Assembly (NCBI RefSeq): GCF_026914185.1
Contig: NC_070562.1
Coordinates: 1-64,000 of the forward strand
DNA: 64,000 nucleotides
DNA from: Puccinia triticina
Lineage: Eukaryota > Basidiomycota > Pucciniomycetes > Pucciniales > Pucciniaceae
Direction: 5' to 3'
Shown here: positions 11,260-22,858 of the stretch, in pieces
Numbering within the stretch: the stretch's first letter is position 1
Layout of the letters: each line of letters starts with the position of its first letter
Translations under genes and position numbers: made by a program
Notes under the pieces: model-generated
Databases searched by the model: none
Seen by the model: the letters and a program-made list of their open reading frames with translations, nothing else
What the model was told of the DNA's origin: nothing

Positions 11260-12653
11260 TTAAGGCTTCGCCTTATCATTATTCGGGCCAGCGCCTGGTG
11301 CACCTCCGCCGAGTCCGCCCATCAAGCTGGAGGCTAATTCTCGTGCGGCTGGGTCATTCATGAGCTGAGCCATCAACAAAGAAAGGATCACTAAGCACCT
11401 GTTTAGTGGGAGACGGGTGATATATAAGATCGACTTACTTGAGAGAGGTCGGGCATTCCGCCACCCCCCGCGCCACCTAAGCTATTCATCATTTGCTGAA
11501 CCATGGGGTTTTGCATCATTCGTTCCATGCCACCGTTGGCCATCAGGCTCTGGGCCCTGTTCATGCACGAAAAAAATAAGTACAGCTGCTTAGTGGACAG
11601 TGATCAGTACGTCTAACTTACATCTGGGCCATCATGGGATTGTTCATCAAGCTTGCGAGGTCAGGCATGCCACCAGGACCCCCCGCGCCGGGCATAGCGC
11701 CACGTGCAGAGCTTGAAGAACCAGGCGGATTGCCTGTCGTGTTTAGTGAAGAAGAGCTCTTGGCTTTTGACTTGGCCGTTGCCAATGAATTCCGAATGGT
11801 AGTATTCTGAGGATGAAGAATTGTCAGTGCGCATTTTTTTTTTTTTTGGTTGATGAAGGAAAACTGCCTTACGTCGGGTTCCAATTCTAAACCTTTTTCG
11901 TACGCTTCAACGGCTTTATCGTATTGACAAGAGCTGAAATAACCATGCCCCAGTCGGGAATAGGCCTTAGCAAAAGTAGGATCTACTTCTAAAGCCTTTA
12001 AGGCATCCTCGATAGCCTCGTCATGAGCACCCAATTGACTTTGCGCTGCTGCCCTGTTCGAGTAGTAGACAGGATTGGTCGGATCGAGTTGAATGGCCTC
12101 GGTGTATTTAGCGATTGCAGCCGAGAAGTCACGCTGCGAGACCAGCTGGTTGCCCGCTGCTTTCAGCAACTCGGCCTCTTGAGATTTGTTGGTTGCGGAT
12201 GTACTTTGAGTAGGTTGAGATGAAGAATCGGTTGAAGTACTCGCCTGAAGGTAAGAGTGAACCGAGATCGCATCAATATTTAGGGTCTAGTTTTGATGGG
12301 GGTAGCTTGAGCTTTTTTTGAGGGATCGAGATACGAACAATTTTTTTTTGTGTTTTGAGAAAAACCTCAAAGATGCTCAATAAACTACTAGGTTTGACTG
12401 ACAAAGCGCTGTTGGGGGAATCGGCAGACCATTCAACAGAAAACGACTCGGAGATACACTGCATTGCAACCTGATAAGAACATGAACGTCAGATGAAGCT
12501 CTTCTCTTGGAAGGATGAGAGCTAATATTTGAATTAAGCACAGACCTCCATGGATTCTTGGTCATCGCTGCGAACGGTACCATCCTTGATAGAATCGTTC
12601 AAAAATTCCAGGATGGCGTAAACGAGCTTCTTTTTGGGGTCGATTGCTGACAT
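11260..12653 (-). CDS. SGT2: SGT2/SGTA small glutamine-rich TPR co-chaperone
   Basis: Six exons on the minus strand, 12546-12653, 12366-12470, 11873-12244, 11622-11806, 11439-11556 and 11260-11364, join in frame to 330 aa, close to the family length. The N-terminal dimerisation domain (about residues 1-71) binds Get4-Get5 in the family. It is followed by a Ser/Thr/Gln linker and then three TPR motifs (about 94-210) with the typical GNxxxxxxDFxxAIxxYTxAIxLDP and YYSNRAAA signatures, which bind Hsp70/Hsp90 tails. The C-terminus is rich in Met, Asn, Gln and Gly (PMVQQMMNS and similar), the part that captures hydrophobic tail anchors. The role is handing tail-anchored proteins to the GET pathway in the cytosol. 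The donor after exon 2 (GTTTTT) is weak, and all other splice sites are canonical. The ATG at 12653 is followed by the conserved start of the dimerisation helix. Confidence 0.93.
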
Positions 12654-12895
12654 ATCCGGTTCTGGAAAGGGATGGACGGCTTCTTGATGGTATATATTTA
12701 TCAGGTGGCTGTATGTATCGGCTCGGCCTGGTCGGTTGGAAGGATTCGGTGATTGGGGAAACCCATGCCTGACCTGTCACAGCAGCCATGCACGTCCCTC
12801 CTCATGTCACGCCTCGTGGGGACCTTTCACTTGGATGGCCACATGTTTCTGGCGAAACCTGTTGAAACTTCACGCAATAACCGCGAAGCTCTCTA
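12654..12895. promoter_or_regulatory. Upstream region of SGT2, cut by the Copia insertion
   Basis: Only about 240 bp of original sequence remains between the SGT2 start and the Copia element. The TATATATTTAT-like stretch at about 12690 is the clearest AT-rich core. The retroelement therefore sits inside or just beyond the SGT2 promoter, in the same transcriptional orientation. Confidence 0.45.
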
Positions 12896-12900
12896 CCCTC

Positions 12901-13124
12901 TGTAGAACTGTGTATCCTAAAACTAGAATGAGATGAAAACTCCCCCAAGGGAAAAATGTATTTCAAGAGAGAGAGCGAGTGTTTGTATGGTTTGTAAGTA
13001 CATAGTTTGGTTGATGAGAAACTAAGAACATAACAAGCTATGTATATAGAAAATATGTAAACAAAGTGACATGAGAAAATGTAAAAATATAAAAATAGAA
13101 ATAAACACATATTTTGATATAACA
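12901..13124 (-). repeat. Copia 3' LTR
   Basis: 224 bp, starting TGTAGAACTG and ending GATATAACA on the plus strand. It differs from the other LTR by three transitions (plus-strand positions 12905, 12965 and 12981 or close to them). It is AT-rich, with a (GA)n stretch. Confidence 0.97.
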
Positions 13125-13135
13125 TTCCCCCCCTC
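13125..13135 (-). promoter_or_regulatory. Copia polypurine tract
   Basis: On the minus strand GAGGGGGGGAA directly precedes the 3' LTR, the normal position and composition of the plus-strand priming tract. Confidence 0.85.
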
Positions 13136-13387
13136 ATCAACCACAAACACAAAGAAAAATCATAACAAAAAACAGAAAACCGGGTTGAAAGAAAAAATGG
13201 ATGAGAAAAAGACAACAAAAGGACAAAAAGAATGGAAACAGTAATTGAGTTGAGAGACAAAAATAGGAGAAACAAACAAGCCAAAGAGAAAACATAAGAA
13301 TTTTGAAATAAAGAATTCCGCCATAGCCGTACGTCGCCAGAAAGCTGTGGAGTATAAGGTGTGTATGGTTAGCCACTGTGGAACCAA

Positions 13388-16300
13388 TCATACGCCATCA
13401 GGTGGTGTGGGGTGTGGAGGGAGACAAACAGATGCGGGGGGCGCATGTTCATCGCCGCCAGCGCATACTGTCCCCCCTTTACTTGCCAAAATGTTGGATT
13501 GCTTGTGCAATCCTACCCCTCTAAGAAACTCAGAAACCTTCCGCCATCCAAGTGCTTTGGTGAAGATGTCGGCTAGCTGATGATCTGTTGAAATCCACTC
13601 AAGGCGAACTTTTTTCGTGTACAGAAGCTTGTTGATGACGTGGAATTTGCGGTCTACGTGTCGGTGCTCCTTTCTTGTTCGACAATCGGAACTGATTTGC
13701 ACTGCCGCCTTGTTATCGCAAAGGAGTAAAGGAGGCGGGAGGTCGAAAAATCGAGATAAGACAGACGCCAGAACACAAGCGTCCTTCGATGCAAACGAGA
13801 GCGCCATGTATTCTGCTTGGCAAGTCGACCTAGCAACACATGTTTGTTGTTTTGATGACCATGAAACTGGAGCGCCCCAGACCGTCGAGATGAAACCATG
13901 TACAGAGCGGGACGCCTCTCCGCCCCAATTTGCGTCGACAAATGTGGTGATTCCGTCGGCGAGGGGCTTTGAGGCAATTATGGGCAGAGCTAGTCGAGCG
14001 CTGTATCTGATGTACGAGATGAGGTGATCAAGAGCCGACCAGTGGGAGGCGTCAGGAGCCATTGAGAATCGGGCTAAAAAATTGACAGCAAAAGTTATGT
14101 CCGGCCGCGATCCCATGGCGAGGTATAGAAGACAGCCAATGCGGGATAGATATTTGATGTCCATCGATCCATCCGAAGGATTGGAAAGGAGATCAGAGGA
14201 CGCTATCGGGGTCCGAGTGCAAATGGTTGAGGGTTGAAAGTTGAGGATTTTCTCAATCAGCATTGGCTGATCGATTTCAAAAACGCCGTCCACCTCGCGC
14301 ACACGCAGCCCGACAATGCTGGACAAGCATTGGTCCCACTTCAAGTCGAGAACCGATGACAGGCGTGATTTGAGAGAATCGAGAAGTGTGGATGAGCTGG
14401 CTGTAAAAAGGCCATCATCCACGTGAACCCATAGAAAGGCCCGGTCGTTGCCTGACCGATAGACATACGTCGATTGATCCTCCAGGCTTGGGAAGAAACC
14501 GATCTTTTCGAGTTGAGTTTTTAGGTGTATCCACCAACAACCACTGCAAAAATAACTTGGTCAACTGCTTGCAGTTGACATGCAGGATACTCAAGCCAAG
14601 CTGCCATTGTAACTCCACATGAATGCAGAAGTGGCTTTGTTGGCACAGTCACTGTGCAAGGTGCACAGTGACTGTGCATTGAAGCTTGGGTTGAGTCAAA
14701 CCTTGAGTAAGACTGGTGTAACACCACAAGCTTCCTCAGAGTTGCCGCATGTCAACTGCTCACAGTTGACACAGTTTTTTTTGCAGTGAACGTGCCGCTT
14801 GGCGAGTGCCATACAAAGCTTTGTGAAGCTTCAAAACACAGCCTGGCCTAGCCGATACACCAGGCGGAGGATGAATGAAGACGTCGTGGTCAATGTCACT
14901 GTGCAAGAACGCACTCTTAAGTTCATCAAATGAAGCCACCGGCCATCCAAGTCGCAATGCCATTGCCAGGAGGATTCGGAGAGAGGAAAAAGTCGGAGTA
15001 GGAGTGAAAGTTTCACCGAAATTTCGCCCGTGGATCTGCTTGAAACCTTGAGCCACGATCCTGGCCCTGAACTTCGTAATTTCCCCCTCCTGGCTACGCT
15101 TCAAAGCAAAAACCCAACAACATGTGAGAATGTCTCGGGCTTCCGCCTCAGGCACCTCCTCCCATACTCGAAGATCGACCATCATTCCTATCTCAGCGTT
15201 GATTGCCGCCTTCCACTCAGCGTGAAGAGTAGAGTTAATTGCCTGACAATACGTAAACGGGGCGTCAGATGTGAAAGGGGACTCAGCAACAGCAGACTCC
15301 AAGCAAGCGTCTTGAAGCTCTAGCTTGCGAAGTTGACTAAAGTCGCCAAGGCGGTCCACGCGAATGGAGTTGAGGATAGCATTGACTGACCCTGAGTTCG
15401 TTATTTGCGAAGGTAGATCATCTTCATGAAAGATCACAGAAACGCCGCGCTCAAGTTTCTTCAATACCGGGTTCCAGAGAAGCCAGCCGTGCGACTCATC
15501 CAAAACGCCGACATGTATCAGAGCCGTGGATCGCGGTACAAACTGTTTGGGGTAGTTGATGTCGTGAAGATACACCCAACAGCCAAAGACTCGAACCATG
15601 TCGAGAGAAGGCTGCTTGCCTAAAGACAGCTCGTAAGGTGAATTTTCTGCATCAGTATGAACAATGCGATTGAAGATGTACGCGGCCTGTTTCATAGCCA
15701 AAAACCAGAGAGAACTGGGTAACTTAGCATGTACGATGAACGTTTGTGCCATGTCAAGAAGGGTGCGATTGGTGCGCTCGACATTGCCGTTTTGGTGATG
15801 TTTGTAAGGTATGCTGAGTTCATGTCTGATGTCGAGATCCTTCAAGAACTTATTGAATTTGTTCAACGTTAGCTCTCCCGCGTTATCCGACCAAATCGCC
15901 TTCACCGTATGAGGGGTTAACCGATTGAAATCCAAAATCCAGTCGGATACTGCCTTCCCTGCCGCCGCCTTGTTCTTCAAACCAACCACTGAAGTCATTC
16001 TCGAAAAGACATCATGTAACACAAGCCCGTAAGTACTCCCATCCAGTGCCTCAAGAAAAGGACCAACCAAATCGATTGCAATTACATCTCCCAAAGCGCC
16101 GGCAATCTCACAGGACGGTGATTGTACCGGTGTGTGCGTACTTTTTGCAAGAGAACATGAATGACATTTTGACTTAGGCAAAGACAATTTTTTCATAGGG
16201 ATTCCAGAAACACATTGACAAGAAATAGTGCAATTGAAGAAACAAACAGCAATGTGGCCGAGGCGATTGTGCCAGAGAGATGATGCGGAGATACTAGACA

Positions 16301-16751
16301 GTTGGGGACTTGAAACAGAAACAACCGGAGATTTTGAATATGGGATGAACCATTGATAGGTTCGGGTGTACGTGTGAAATGCGACACCGTCCTGATGAAA
16401 TGAGAAAAGACCGCCGTCAAACTTAACTGAGCCGTCCCATTTATTGAAATAGCCAACTGAGACCACCGTGCCAGACACTTGAGGGACGAAGAGGACGTTG
16501 CTGAGCTTCAGATGTCCATACCGCGTTGGAATGACGGCATCTCCAATCCCGCCTACGGCAATGCGCTCTTGAGACGCGACGCATAGCTGCATATTAGCAG
16601 GCTGAAGGTTCACAAAAAAATTGGAGTGCGACGTTACATGATGTGTTGCTCCGGTGTCGCAGAGTACATTGTCCTGACTTTCTGGAGGCGCAGAGATCGA
16701 AGCAAGCTCGCCTGGCTTGGTGACAAGACGCTTGACTTCTGGGGTCTCCAT
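13388..16751 (-). pseudogene. Copia pol (protease, integrase, RT, RNase H), interrupted
   Basis: From 16751 downward: retroviral-type aspartic protease with CDTGATHH; GAG-pre-integrase zinc site (HNRLGH ... CHSC); integrase core with Asp in IDLVGP, Asp in WSDNAGE and Glu in NVERTNRT; then reverse transcriptase with KARL-like FRARIVAQGF and a YVDD-type VDDGLF motif. RNase H shows VDANWGG, AEYMAL and LLCDNKAA. The coding frame is broken at 14788-14542 by a CACTG element whose removal, with one copy of the 3-bp duplication, rejoins the frame without a stop. The frame of pol also differs from gag near 16740-16770, either a decay indel or a family-specific shift. The stop at 13388 lies about 260 bp before the LTR. 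Confidence 0.93.
14542..14788. mobile_element. 247-bp CACTA-superfamily MITE (CACTG ends)
   Basis: The ends are CACTGCAAAAATAACT on the left and its near inverse on the right, with about 40 bp of terminal inverted repeat that includes GTCAACTG and CAGTTGACATG. It is flanked by the 3-bp duplication AAC (14539-14541 and 14789-14791). A perfect internal palindrome around CACTGTGCA lies at 14650-14690. It has no coding capacity. It sits exactly inside the reverse transcriptase reading frame, which is restored on paper when the element and one duplication are removed, so it inserted after the Copia copy was formed. Confidence 0.93.
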
Positions 16752-17456
16752 CCCGGGTTGTTTCGTCGAGGATCTTCAAGTGGGGGCTGATTTTTCTTCA
16801 CACAAGGGCAATCCGGTCCCCAGTGACCCCATTCCCAGCAAACATGGCAGGGATAGTCGGGTGTCAGGTATTGCTTCGCCCAGTTGTCCAGAGGAGGAAC
16901 CGAAGCCGACGAAGTCAATTGTGCTCCCTGCCCCGACTGCCTTGGCATACCACGGGATCCACGAAATCTGCCTCGACCGCGCGCACCTCGAGATTGTCCG
17001 GGTGGTCCACCACAATACTCCTGAGACGACATTGCCATTGCCGAAGCCGTCCCTGCAGCCGACGCTGACTGGTGAAGTCGGGTTGCCATTTGAAGAATTT
17101 CCTCTGGGCTGATCACAAAATCCGGTTTGATTGCGATCCGAGCATCCATGGAGTCAGCGATGGCCTGCTGATATCATTGGGCAATGGAGTGGAAAGACAA
17201 AGATAATAACTTATCTTTGTTCAATCCCCCCAGCCTCTCATCCAAATCGTACCAGCTCCGCTTCAAAGCCTCATAGCTGGACGATAGCGAGTCTGATGCA
17301 TCTGGGGCCTGTGCAATGTCAGACCAACGCCAAAGGAGGAGAGACCAGGAGGTGCCTGCAAATCGTCCTTTCAAGGAGTTGTAGGCCCCATACGCTGTCA
17401 ACCCGTTGAGGGAAGGGCGTAGCGCCGAATCAATTGAGTGTTGCAAAAGCGCCAAG
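16634..17456 (-). pseudogene. Copia gag, C-terminal part
   Basis: The minus-strand frame from 17456 continues the gag N-terminal part beyond the CACTA insertion. It contains a typical helical capsid-like stretch, an in-frame TGA at about 17174, then a Gly/Arg-rich basic segment and a single zinc knuckle CxxCxxxxHxxxxC (PCHVCWEWGHWGPDC). The TGA follows an Ala-Gln pair and could be a decayed CGA codon. The frame overlaps the start of pol by about 100 bp. Confidence 0.85.
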
Positions 17457-18029
17457 CACTACCAAGATGGATGAATTTGCAATGTCGTATATTGATCAAT
17501 ATAGCGTATATTGATCAATTTATATTGATCAATTTTTTTGTATTCCTCTTTATACCTTTGTCTGTGTTCCATGTCTCCTTAATACTCTTCTATAATCTAT
17601 CTCCTTCCCCTGTATTTGCTTCAAGCCACAGGAATCTTTTTTTTTGTCTGATAACATTCATAAATTTATACATACACCATTCAATTCTACATGAAAAAAA
17701 TACACTGCAAGGTTTAGGATTAATCCAGAGTGGCTGAGGGGGATCAATTTTTTTTTCTTGTTTTTTTTACTTCAACAATTGATGTTATCAGAAGTCTCCT
17801 AATCTACTTTTGTTTCAAAAAAGGAAAAACATTGACCCCTGACCTCTATCAGTATCATGATACAATCCTGCACACATTGCTAATTTGGTTGGTTGAACTT
17901 CCTGAAGATATTGCACATCATACTTGAAGTGCTACATGCATAGAAGGCCTTTTTGAAATTAGTTTACCATGGTTTAGCATATTTTTGTCAGGTTCTTTTT
18001 TTTATCAACTTTTGTTGTCAACCACAGAT
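17457..18029 (+). repeat. CACTA left terminal inverted repeat
   Basis: Aligns base for base with the reverse complement of 22287-22858, with scattered substitutions and small indels. The outer 80 bp contain three TATTGATCAAT palindromes, likely transposase-binding subterminal motifs by analogy with the superfamily. Confidence 0.92.
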
Positions 18030-18744
18030 CCACTGTCGCCTCCGTGGCGCACAGCAAATGGATGGATAGGGGGGGGAGCAGCTGTTGCGCCTCCATGCCG
18101 CACTGCGCATCACATGTGCCTGCCGCTCCTACTGGAAGGTTTCTGCCCTGACACAGTCGGGACCAGAAGGGATGGGGCTCAACCTGTGTGAAGGGAGCCC
18201 CTTGTCTGCCGGCCTGTTGGCCGACTGTGTGTGGGACGAAAAAGGGAGGAGGAGTGTCTTTGGCGTCACCAAGAGTGGGAACTCTCTGCCAAAGCCAGGT
18301 GCCTCCTCCAAGCAGGACAGAAACCTCGTGCTCGGGGAGTGGGGTTTGAGGCGCCAAGCCCACTCCCTGTGAAAGCACGATGGGTGGGTGGGTGGAGCAA
18401 AAAAGGAAATCAGGAACTAGGTTCCTGAGTGACGTATAGTGAGCGGGGAGTAGGAGCTAGGAGTGATCCCTAGGTTCCACTCCGTTCGCCTGTGTGCCCT
18501 TCTTAAAGGAAGGCCGCTGCTCTGTTGCAGCTCTCAGGCAGTCCTGGGAGCCTACCCTCGGGCGGAGGGAAAACCAGTCCCACGCTGTCGTTGTGCTGGA
18601 CTAGTTGCTCCGCGGATCAAATGCCGTGCTAGCCCGTGGAGTTTCTCACCTCGGTGTGAGACTCCCGTGCTAAGCTGCTGGCTGGTCCTCCGGCTGCGTG
18701 GACACCAGGGTACTCGGAGCTGCGCTCTGCCGCCCCCTTCTCTT
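18030..18744 (+). other. GC-rich 715-bp segment present in only one arm
   Basis: The right arm reads straight from ACAGAT into TAATGAGGAA, whereas the left arm has 715 bp between these words. The segment is markedly GC-richer than the element, has no long frame starting with a clear gene signature, and contains several short hairpins (for example GGAGTTTCTCACC...GGTGTGAGACTCC at about 18637). No clear duplication flanks it. It may be a captured host fragment, a SINE-like insertion, or ancestral sequence lost from the right arm. Confidence 0.7.
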
Positions 18745-18834
18745 TAATGAGGAATATTTCCACATAAAATTTCATTGGACAATTTTTCTGCATAGAAAAC
18801 CCAGAAATATTGTGTTTGGGGTCACATCCATTAT

Positions 18835-21800
18835 GCAGCAGCTACAGTTTGATCAGTTTGCAAATATCACTACTTTGGTAGTTTCTTGGTGTTTCTGCCA
18901 CTATATCTCATCCCAGTGTGGGAATCTTTCTGCAATATGGTTACCAAAATGGTTGGAGGCCCCTAAAGATTCATCATGTACCTTTAATGACCACAAAACC
19001 CCCAAATGTAGCAGATACAGTCTGATCAGTTCCCAAATATCACTACTTTGGTATTTCTTGGTGTTTCTGCCACTATATCTCATCCCAGCGTGGGAATACT
19101 TCTGCCATATGGTTACCAAATGGTTACAGGCCCCCAAAGATTCATATGTACCTTCACTGACCACAAAACCTCCAAATGTAGCAGCTACCATCTGATCAGT
19201 GCCCAAATATCACTGCTTTGGTATTTCTTGGTGTTTCTGCCACTATATCTCATGCCAGCGTGAGAATAATTCTGCCATATGGTTACCAAAATATTATATA
19301 GCCCCCAAAGATTCATTATGTACCTTTACTGACCACAAAACGTCCAAATGTAGCAGCTACAATCTGATCAGTTCCCAAATATCACTGACACTACTTTGGT
19401 AGTTTCTTGGTGTTTCTGCCACTATATCTCATCCCAGCATGGGAATACTTCTGCCATATGGTTACAAAAAGGTACATAATGAATCTTTGGGGGCTTTTTA
19501 ACATTTTGGTAACGATATGGCTGAATTATTCCGACGCTGCAATGAGATATAGTGGCAGAAACACCAGGAAACTACCAAAGTAGTCATATTTGTGAACTGA
19601 TCAGACTGTAGCTGCTACATTTGGGGGTTTTGTGGTGACAAAAGGTACATAATGCATTATTGAGGGCCTGTCAAAATTTTGATAACCATATGGCAGAAGG
19701 ATTCCCACGCTGGGATGAGATATAGTGGCGGAAACACCGAGAAACTACCAAAGTAGTGATTTTGGGAACTGATCAGACTGTAGCTGCTACATTTGGGGTT
19801 TTGTGGTCAGTAAAGGTACATAATGAAGCTTTGAGGGCTTTTTAACATTTTGGTAACCATATTGCAGAATTATACCCACGCTGGGATGAAATATAGTGGC
19901 AGAAACACCAACAAATACCAAAGTAGTGATAGTTGGGAACTAATCAGACTGTAGCTGCTACATTTGGGGGTTTTGTGGTCAGTAAAGGTACATAATGGAT
20001 CTTTGGGGCCTCTAAACATTTTGGTAACAATATGGCAGAAGTATTCCCACGCTGGGATGAGATATAGTGGCAGAAACACCAAGAAACTACCAAAGTAGTG
20101 ATATTTGGGAACTGATCAGACTGTAGCTGCTACATTTGGAGTTTTTGTCGTCAGTAAAGGTATATAATGAATTTTTAGGGCCTCTGAACATTTTGGTAAC
20201 CATATGGCAGAAGGATTCCCACGCTGGCCAGAGATATAGTGGCAAAAACACCAAGAAACTACCAAAGTAGTGATATTTGCAGGGAACTGATCAGACTGTA
20301 GCTGCTACATTTGGAGGTTTTGTGGTCAGTAAAGGTATTTAATGAACGTTTGGAGGCTTTTAAACATTTTGGTAACCATATGGCAGAATGATTCCCACGC
20401 TGGGATGAGATATAGTTGCAGAAACACCAAGAAACTACCAAAGTAGTGATTTTGGGAACGGATCAGACTGTGGCTGCTACATTTGGGGGTTTTGTGGTCA
20501 GTCAAGGTACATAATGAGTCTTTGAGGGCCTGTAAACATTTTGGTAACCATATGGCGGAAGGATTTCCACGCTGGGATAAGATATAGTGGCAGAAACACC
20601 AAGAAACTACCAAAGTGGTGATATTTGGGAACTGATCAGACTGTAGCTGCTACACATGGGGGTTTTGTGGTGACTAAAGGTACATAATGAATGTTTGGGG
20701 GTCTTCCAACATTTTGATAACCATATGGCAGAAGGATTCCCACGCTGGGATGGGATATAGTGGCAGAAACACCAAGAAACTACCAAAGTAGGGATATTTG
20801 CAAACTGATCAGACTGTAGCTGCTACATTTGGAGGTTTTGTGGTCAGTAAAGGTACATAATTAATCTTTGGGGGCCTGTGAAAATTTTGGTAACCATATG
20901 GCAGAAGGATTCCCACGCTGGGATGAGATATACTGGCAGAAACAACAAGAAACTACCAAAGTAGTGATATTTGGGAACTGATCAGACTGTAGCTGCTACA
21001 TTTGGGGGTCTTGTGGTGACTTAAGGTCCAAATTGAATCCTTGGGGGCCTTCCAACATTTACGTAACCATACGTCAGAATGATTCCCACGCTGGGATGAG
21101 ATATAGTGGCAGAAACACCAAGAAACTACCAAAGTAGTGATATTTGGGAACTGATCAGACTGTAGCTGCTACATTTGGGGGCCTTGTGGTGACTTAAGCT
21201 CCATAATGAATCCTTGGGGGCCTTTCAACATTTTGGTAACCATATTGCAGAAGGATTCCCACGCTGGGATGAGATATAGTGGCAGAAACACCAAGAAACT
21301 ACCAAAGTAGTGATATTTGGGAACTGATCAGACTGTAGCTGCTACATTTGGGGGTTTTGTGTGACTAAAGAGACATAATGAATCTTTGGGGGCCTTCCAA
21401 GATATTGGTAACCATATGGCAGAAGGATTCCTACGCTGGGATGAGATATACTGGCAGAAACACCAAGAAACTACCAAAGTTGTTATATATGGGAACTGAT
21501 CAGACTGTAGCTGCTACATTTGGAGGTTTTGTGGTCATCAAAGGTACATAATGAATCTTTGGGGGCCTGTAAACATTTTGTTAACCATATGGAAGAAGGA
21601 TTCCCACGCTGGGATGAGATATAGTGGCAGAAACACCAAGAAACTACCAAAGTAGGGATATTTGTGAACTGATCAGACTGTAGCTGCTACATTTGGGGGT
21701 TTTGTGGTCAGTAAAGGTACATAATGAAACTTTGGGGCCTCTTAACATTTTGCTAACCATGTGGCAGAAGGATTTGCACACTGGGATGAGATATAGTGGC

Positions 21801-22200
21801 AGAAACACCAAGAAACTACCAAAGTAGTGATATTTGGGAACTGATCAGACTGTAGCTGCTACGTTTGGCGTTCTTGTGGTGACTTAAGGTCCATAATGAA
21901 TCCTTGGGGGCCCGTCAACATTTTGGTAACCATATGGCAGATGGATTCCCACACTGGGATGAGATATAGTGGCAGAAACTACCAAAGTAGTGATATTTGT
22001 GAACTGATCAGACTGTAGCTGCTACATTTGGCGGTTTTGTGGTGAGTAAAGGTACACGAAGAATGTTTGGGGGCATTTAAACATTTTGATAACCATATGG
22101 CAGAAGAATTCCCACACTGTGATGAGATATAGTGGCAGAAACACCAAGAAACTACAAAAGTAGTGATATTTGGCAACTGATCAGATTGTAGCTGCTGCAT
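18835..22200. repeat. 173-bp satellite in inverted orientation blocks
   Basis: The anchor CTGATCAGACTGTAGCTGC recurs at about 19599, 19771, 19942, 20114, 20289, 20461, 20634, 20807, 20980, 21153, 21326, 21498, 21671, 21843, 22006 and 22179, a period of 171-175 bp with one short unit. To the left of about 19465 roughly 3.5 units run in the opposite orientation. The array therefore forms a large hairpin with arms of unequal length. The open frames in it on either strand are by-products of the repeat. Confidence 0.95.
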
Positions 22201-22286
22201 AATGCATGTGTCCCAAAACACAATCTTTCTGGGTTTTATATGCAGAACAATTTTTGGAAGAAATTTTATGTTGAAATATTCCTCAT

Positions 22287-22858
22287 TAATCTGTGGGTGA
22301 TAACAAAAGTAGATAAAACAAAGAACCCAACAAAAATATGCTAAACCATGGTAAACTAATTTCAAAAAGGCCTTCTATGCATGTAGCACCTCAAGTATGA
22401 TGTGCAATATCTTCAGGAATTTCAACCAACCAAATTAACAATGTTTGCAGGATGGTATCATGAGAGAGGTCAGGGGTCAATGTTTTTCCTTTTTTGAAAA
22501 AAGTAGATTTGGAGACTTCTGATAACATCAATTGTTGAAGTAAAAAAGAAAAAGAAAAAAACTTTGAGACCCCTCAGCCACCCTGGATTAATCCTAAAAC
22601 TTGCAATGTCTTTTTTTCATGAAGAATCAAATGGTGTATGTAGAAATTTATGAATTTTATCAGGCAAAAAAAAAAAAAAAATTCCTGTGGCTTGAAGCTA
22701 ACACAGGTGGAAGGAGAGAGATTATAGAAGACTATTAAGGAGACATGCAACACAGAAAAAGGTATCAAGAGGAATAAAAAAAATGATCAATATAAATTGA
22801 TCAATATACGCTATATTGATCAATATACAACATCACAAATTCATCCATCTTGGTAGTG
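22287..22858 (-). repeat. CACTA right terminal inverted repeat
   Basis: Inverse of 17457-18029. It ends TGGTAGTG at 22858, directly before the AAG duplication. Confidence 0.92.

Larger units (their letters stand above)
17457..22858. mobile_element. 5.4-kb non-autonomous CACTA foldback element filled with satellite
   Basis: The outer ends are perfect inverse copies of CACTACCAAGATGGATGAA, flanked by the 3-bp duplication AAG (17454-17456 and 22859-22861), diagnostic of the CACTA (EnSpm) superfamily. The terminal inverted repeats extend for more than 570 bp (17457-18029 against 22287-22858), and inverted similarity continues inwards through a 173-bp satellite that switches orientation at about 19465. 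No transposase remains. The left arm carries an extra 715-bp GC-rich segment absent from the right arm. The subterminal zone repeats ATATTGATCAATATA-type palindromes. It inserted into Copia gag, whose frame is continuous across the site once one AAG is removed. Confidence 0.95.

Noticed and set aside
18698..22365. Many similar short ORFs (Val-Ser-Trp-Cys-Phe-Cys-His-Tyr type) across the CACTA element
   Set aside because: They follow the 173-bp satellite period and switch strand with it. They are not a gene family.
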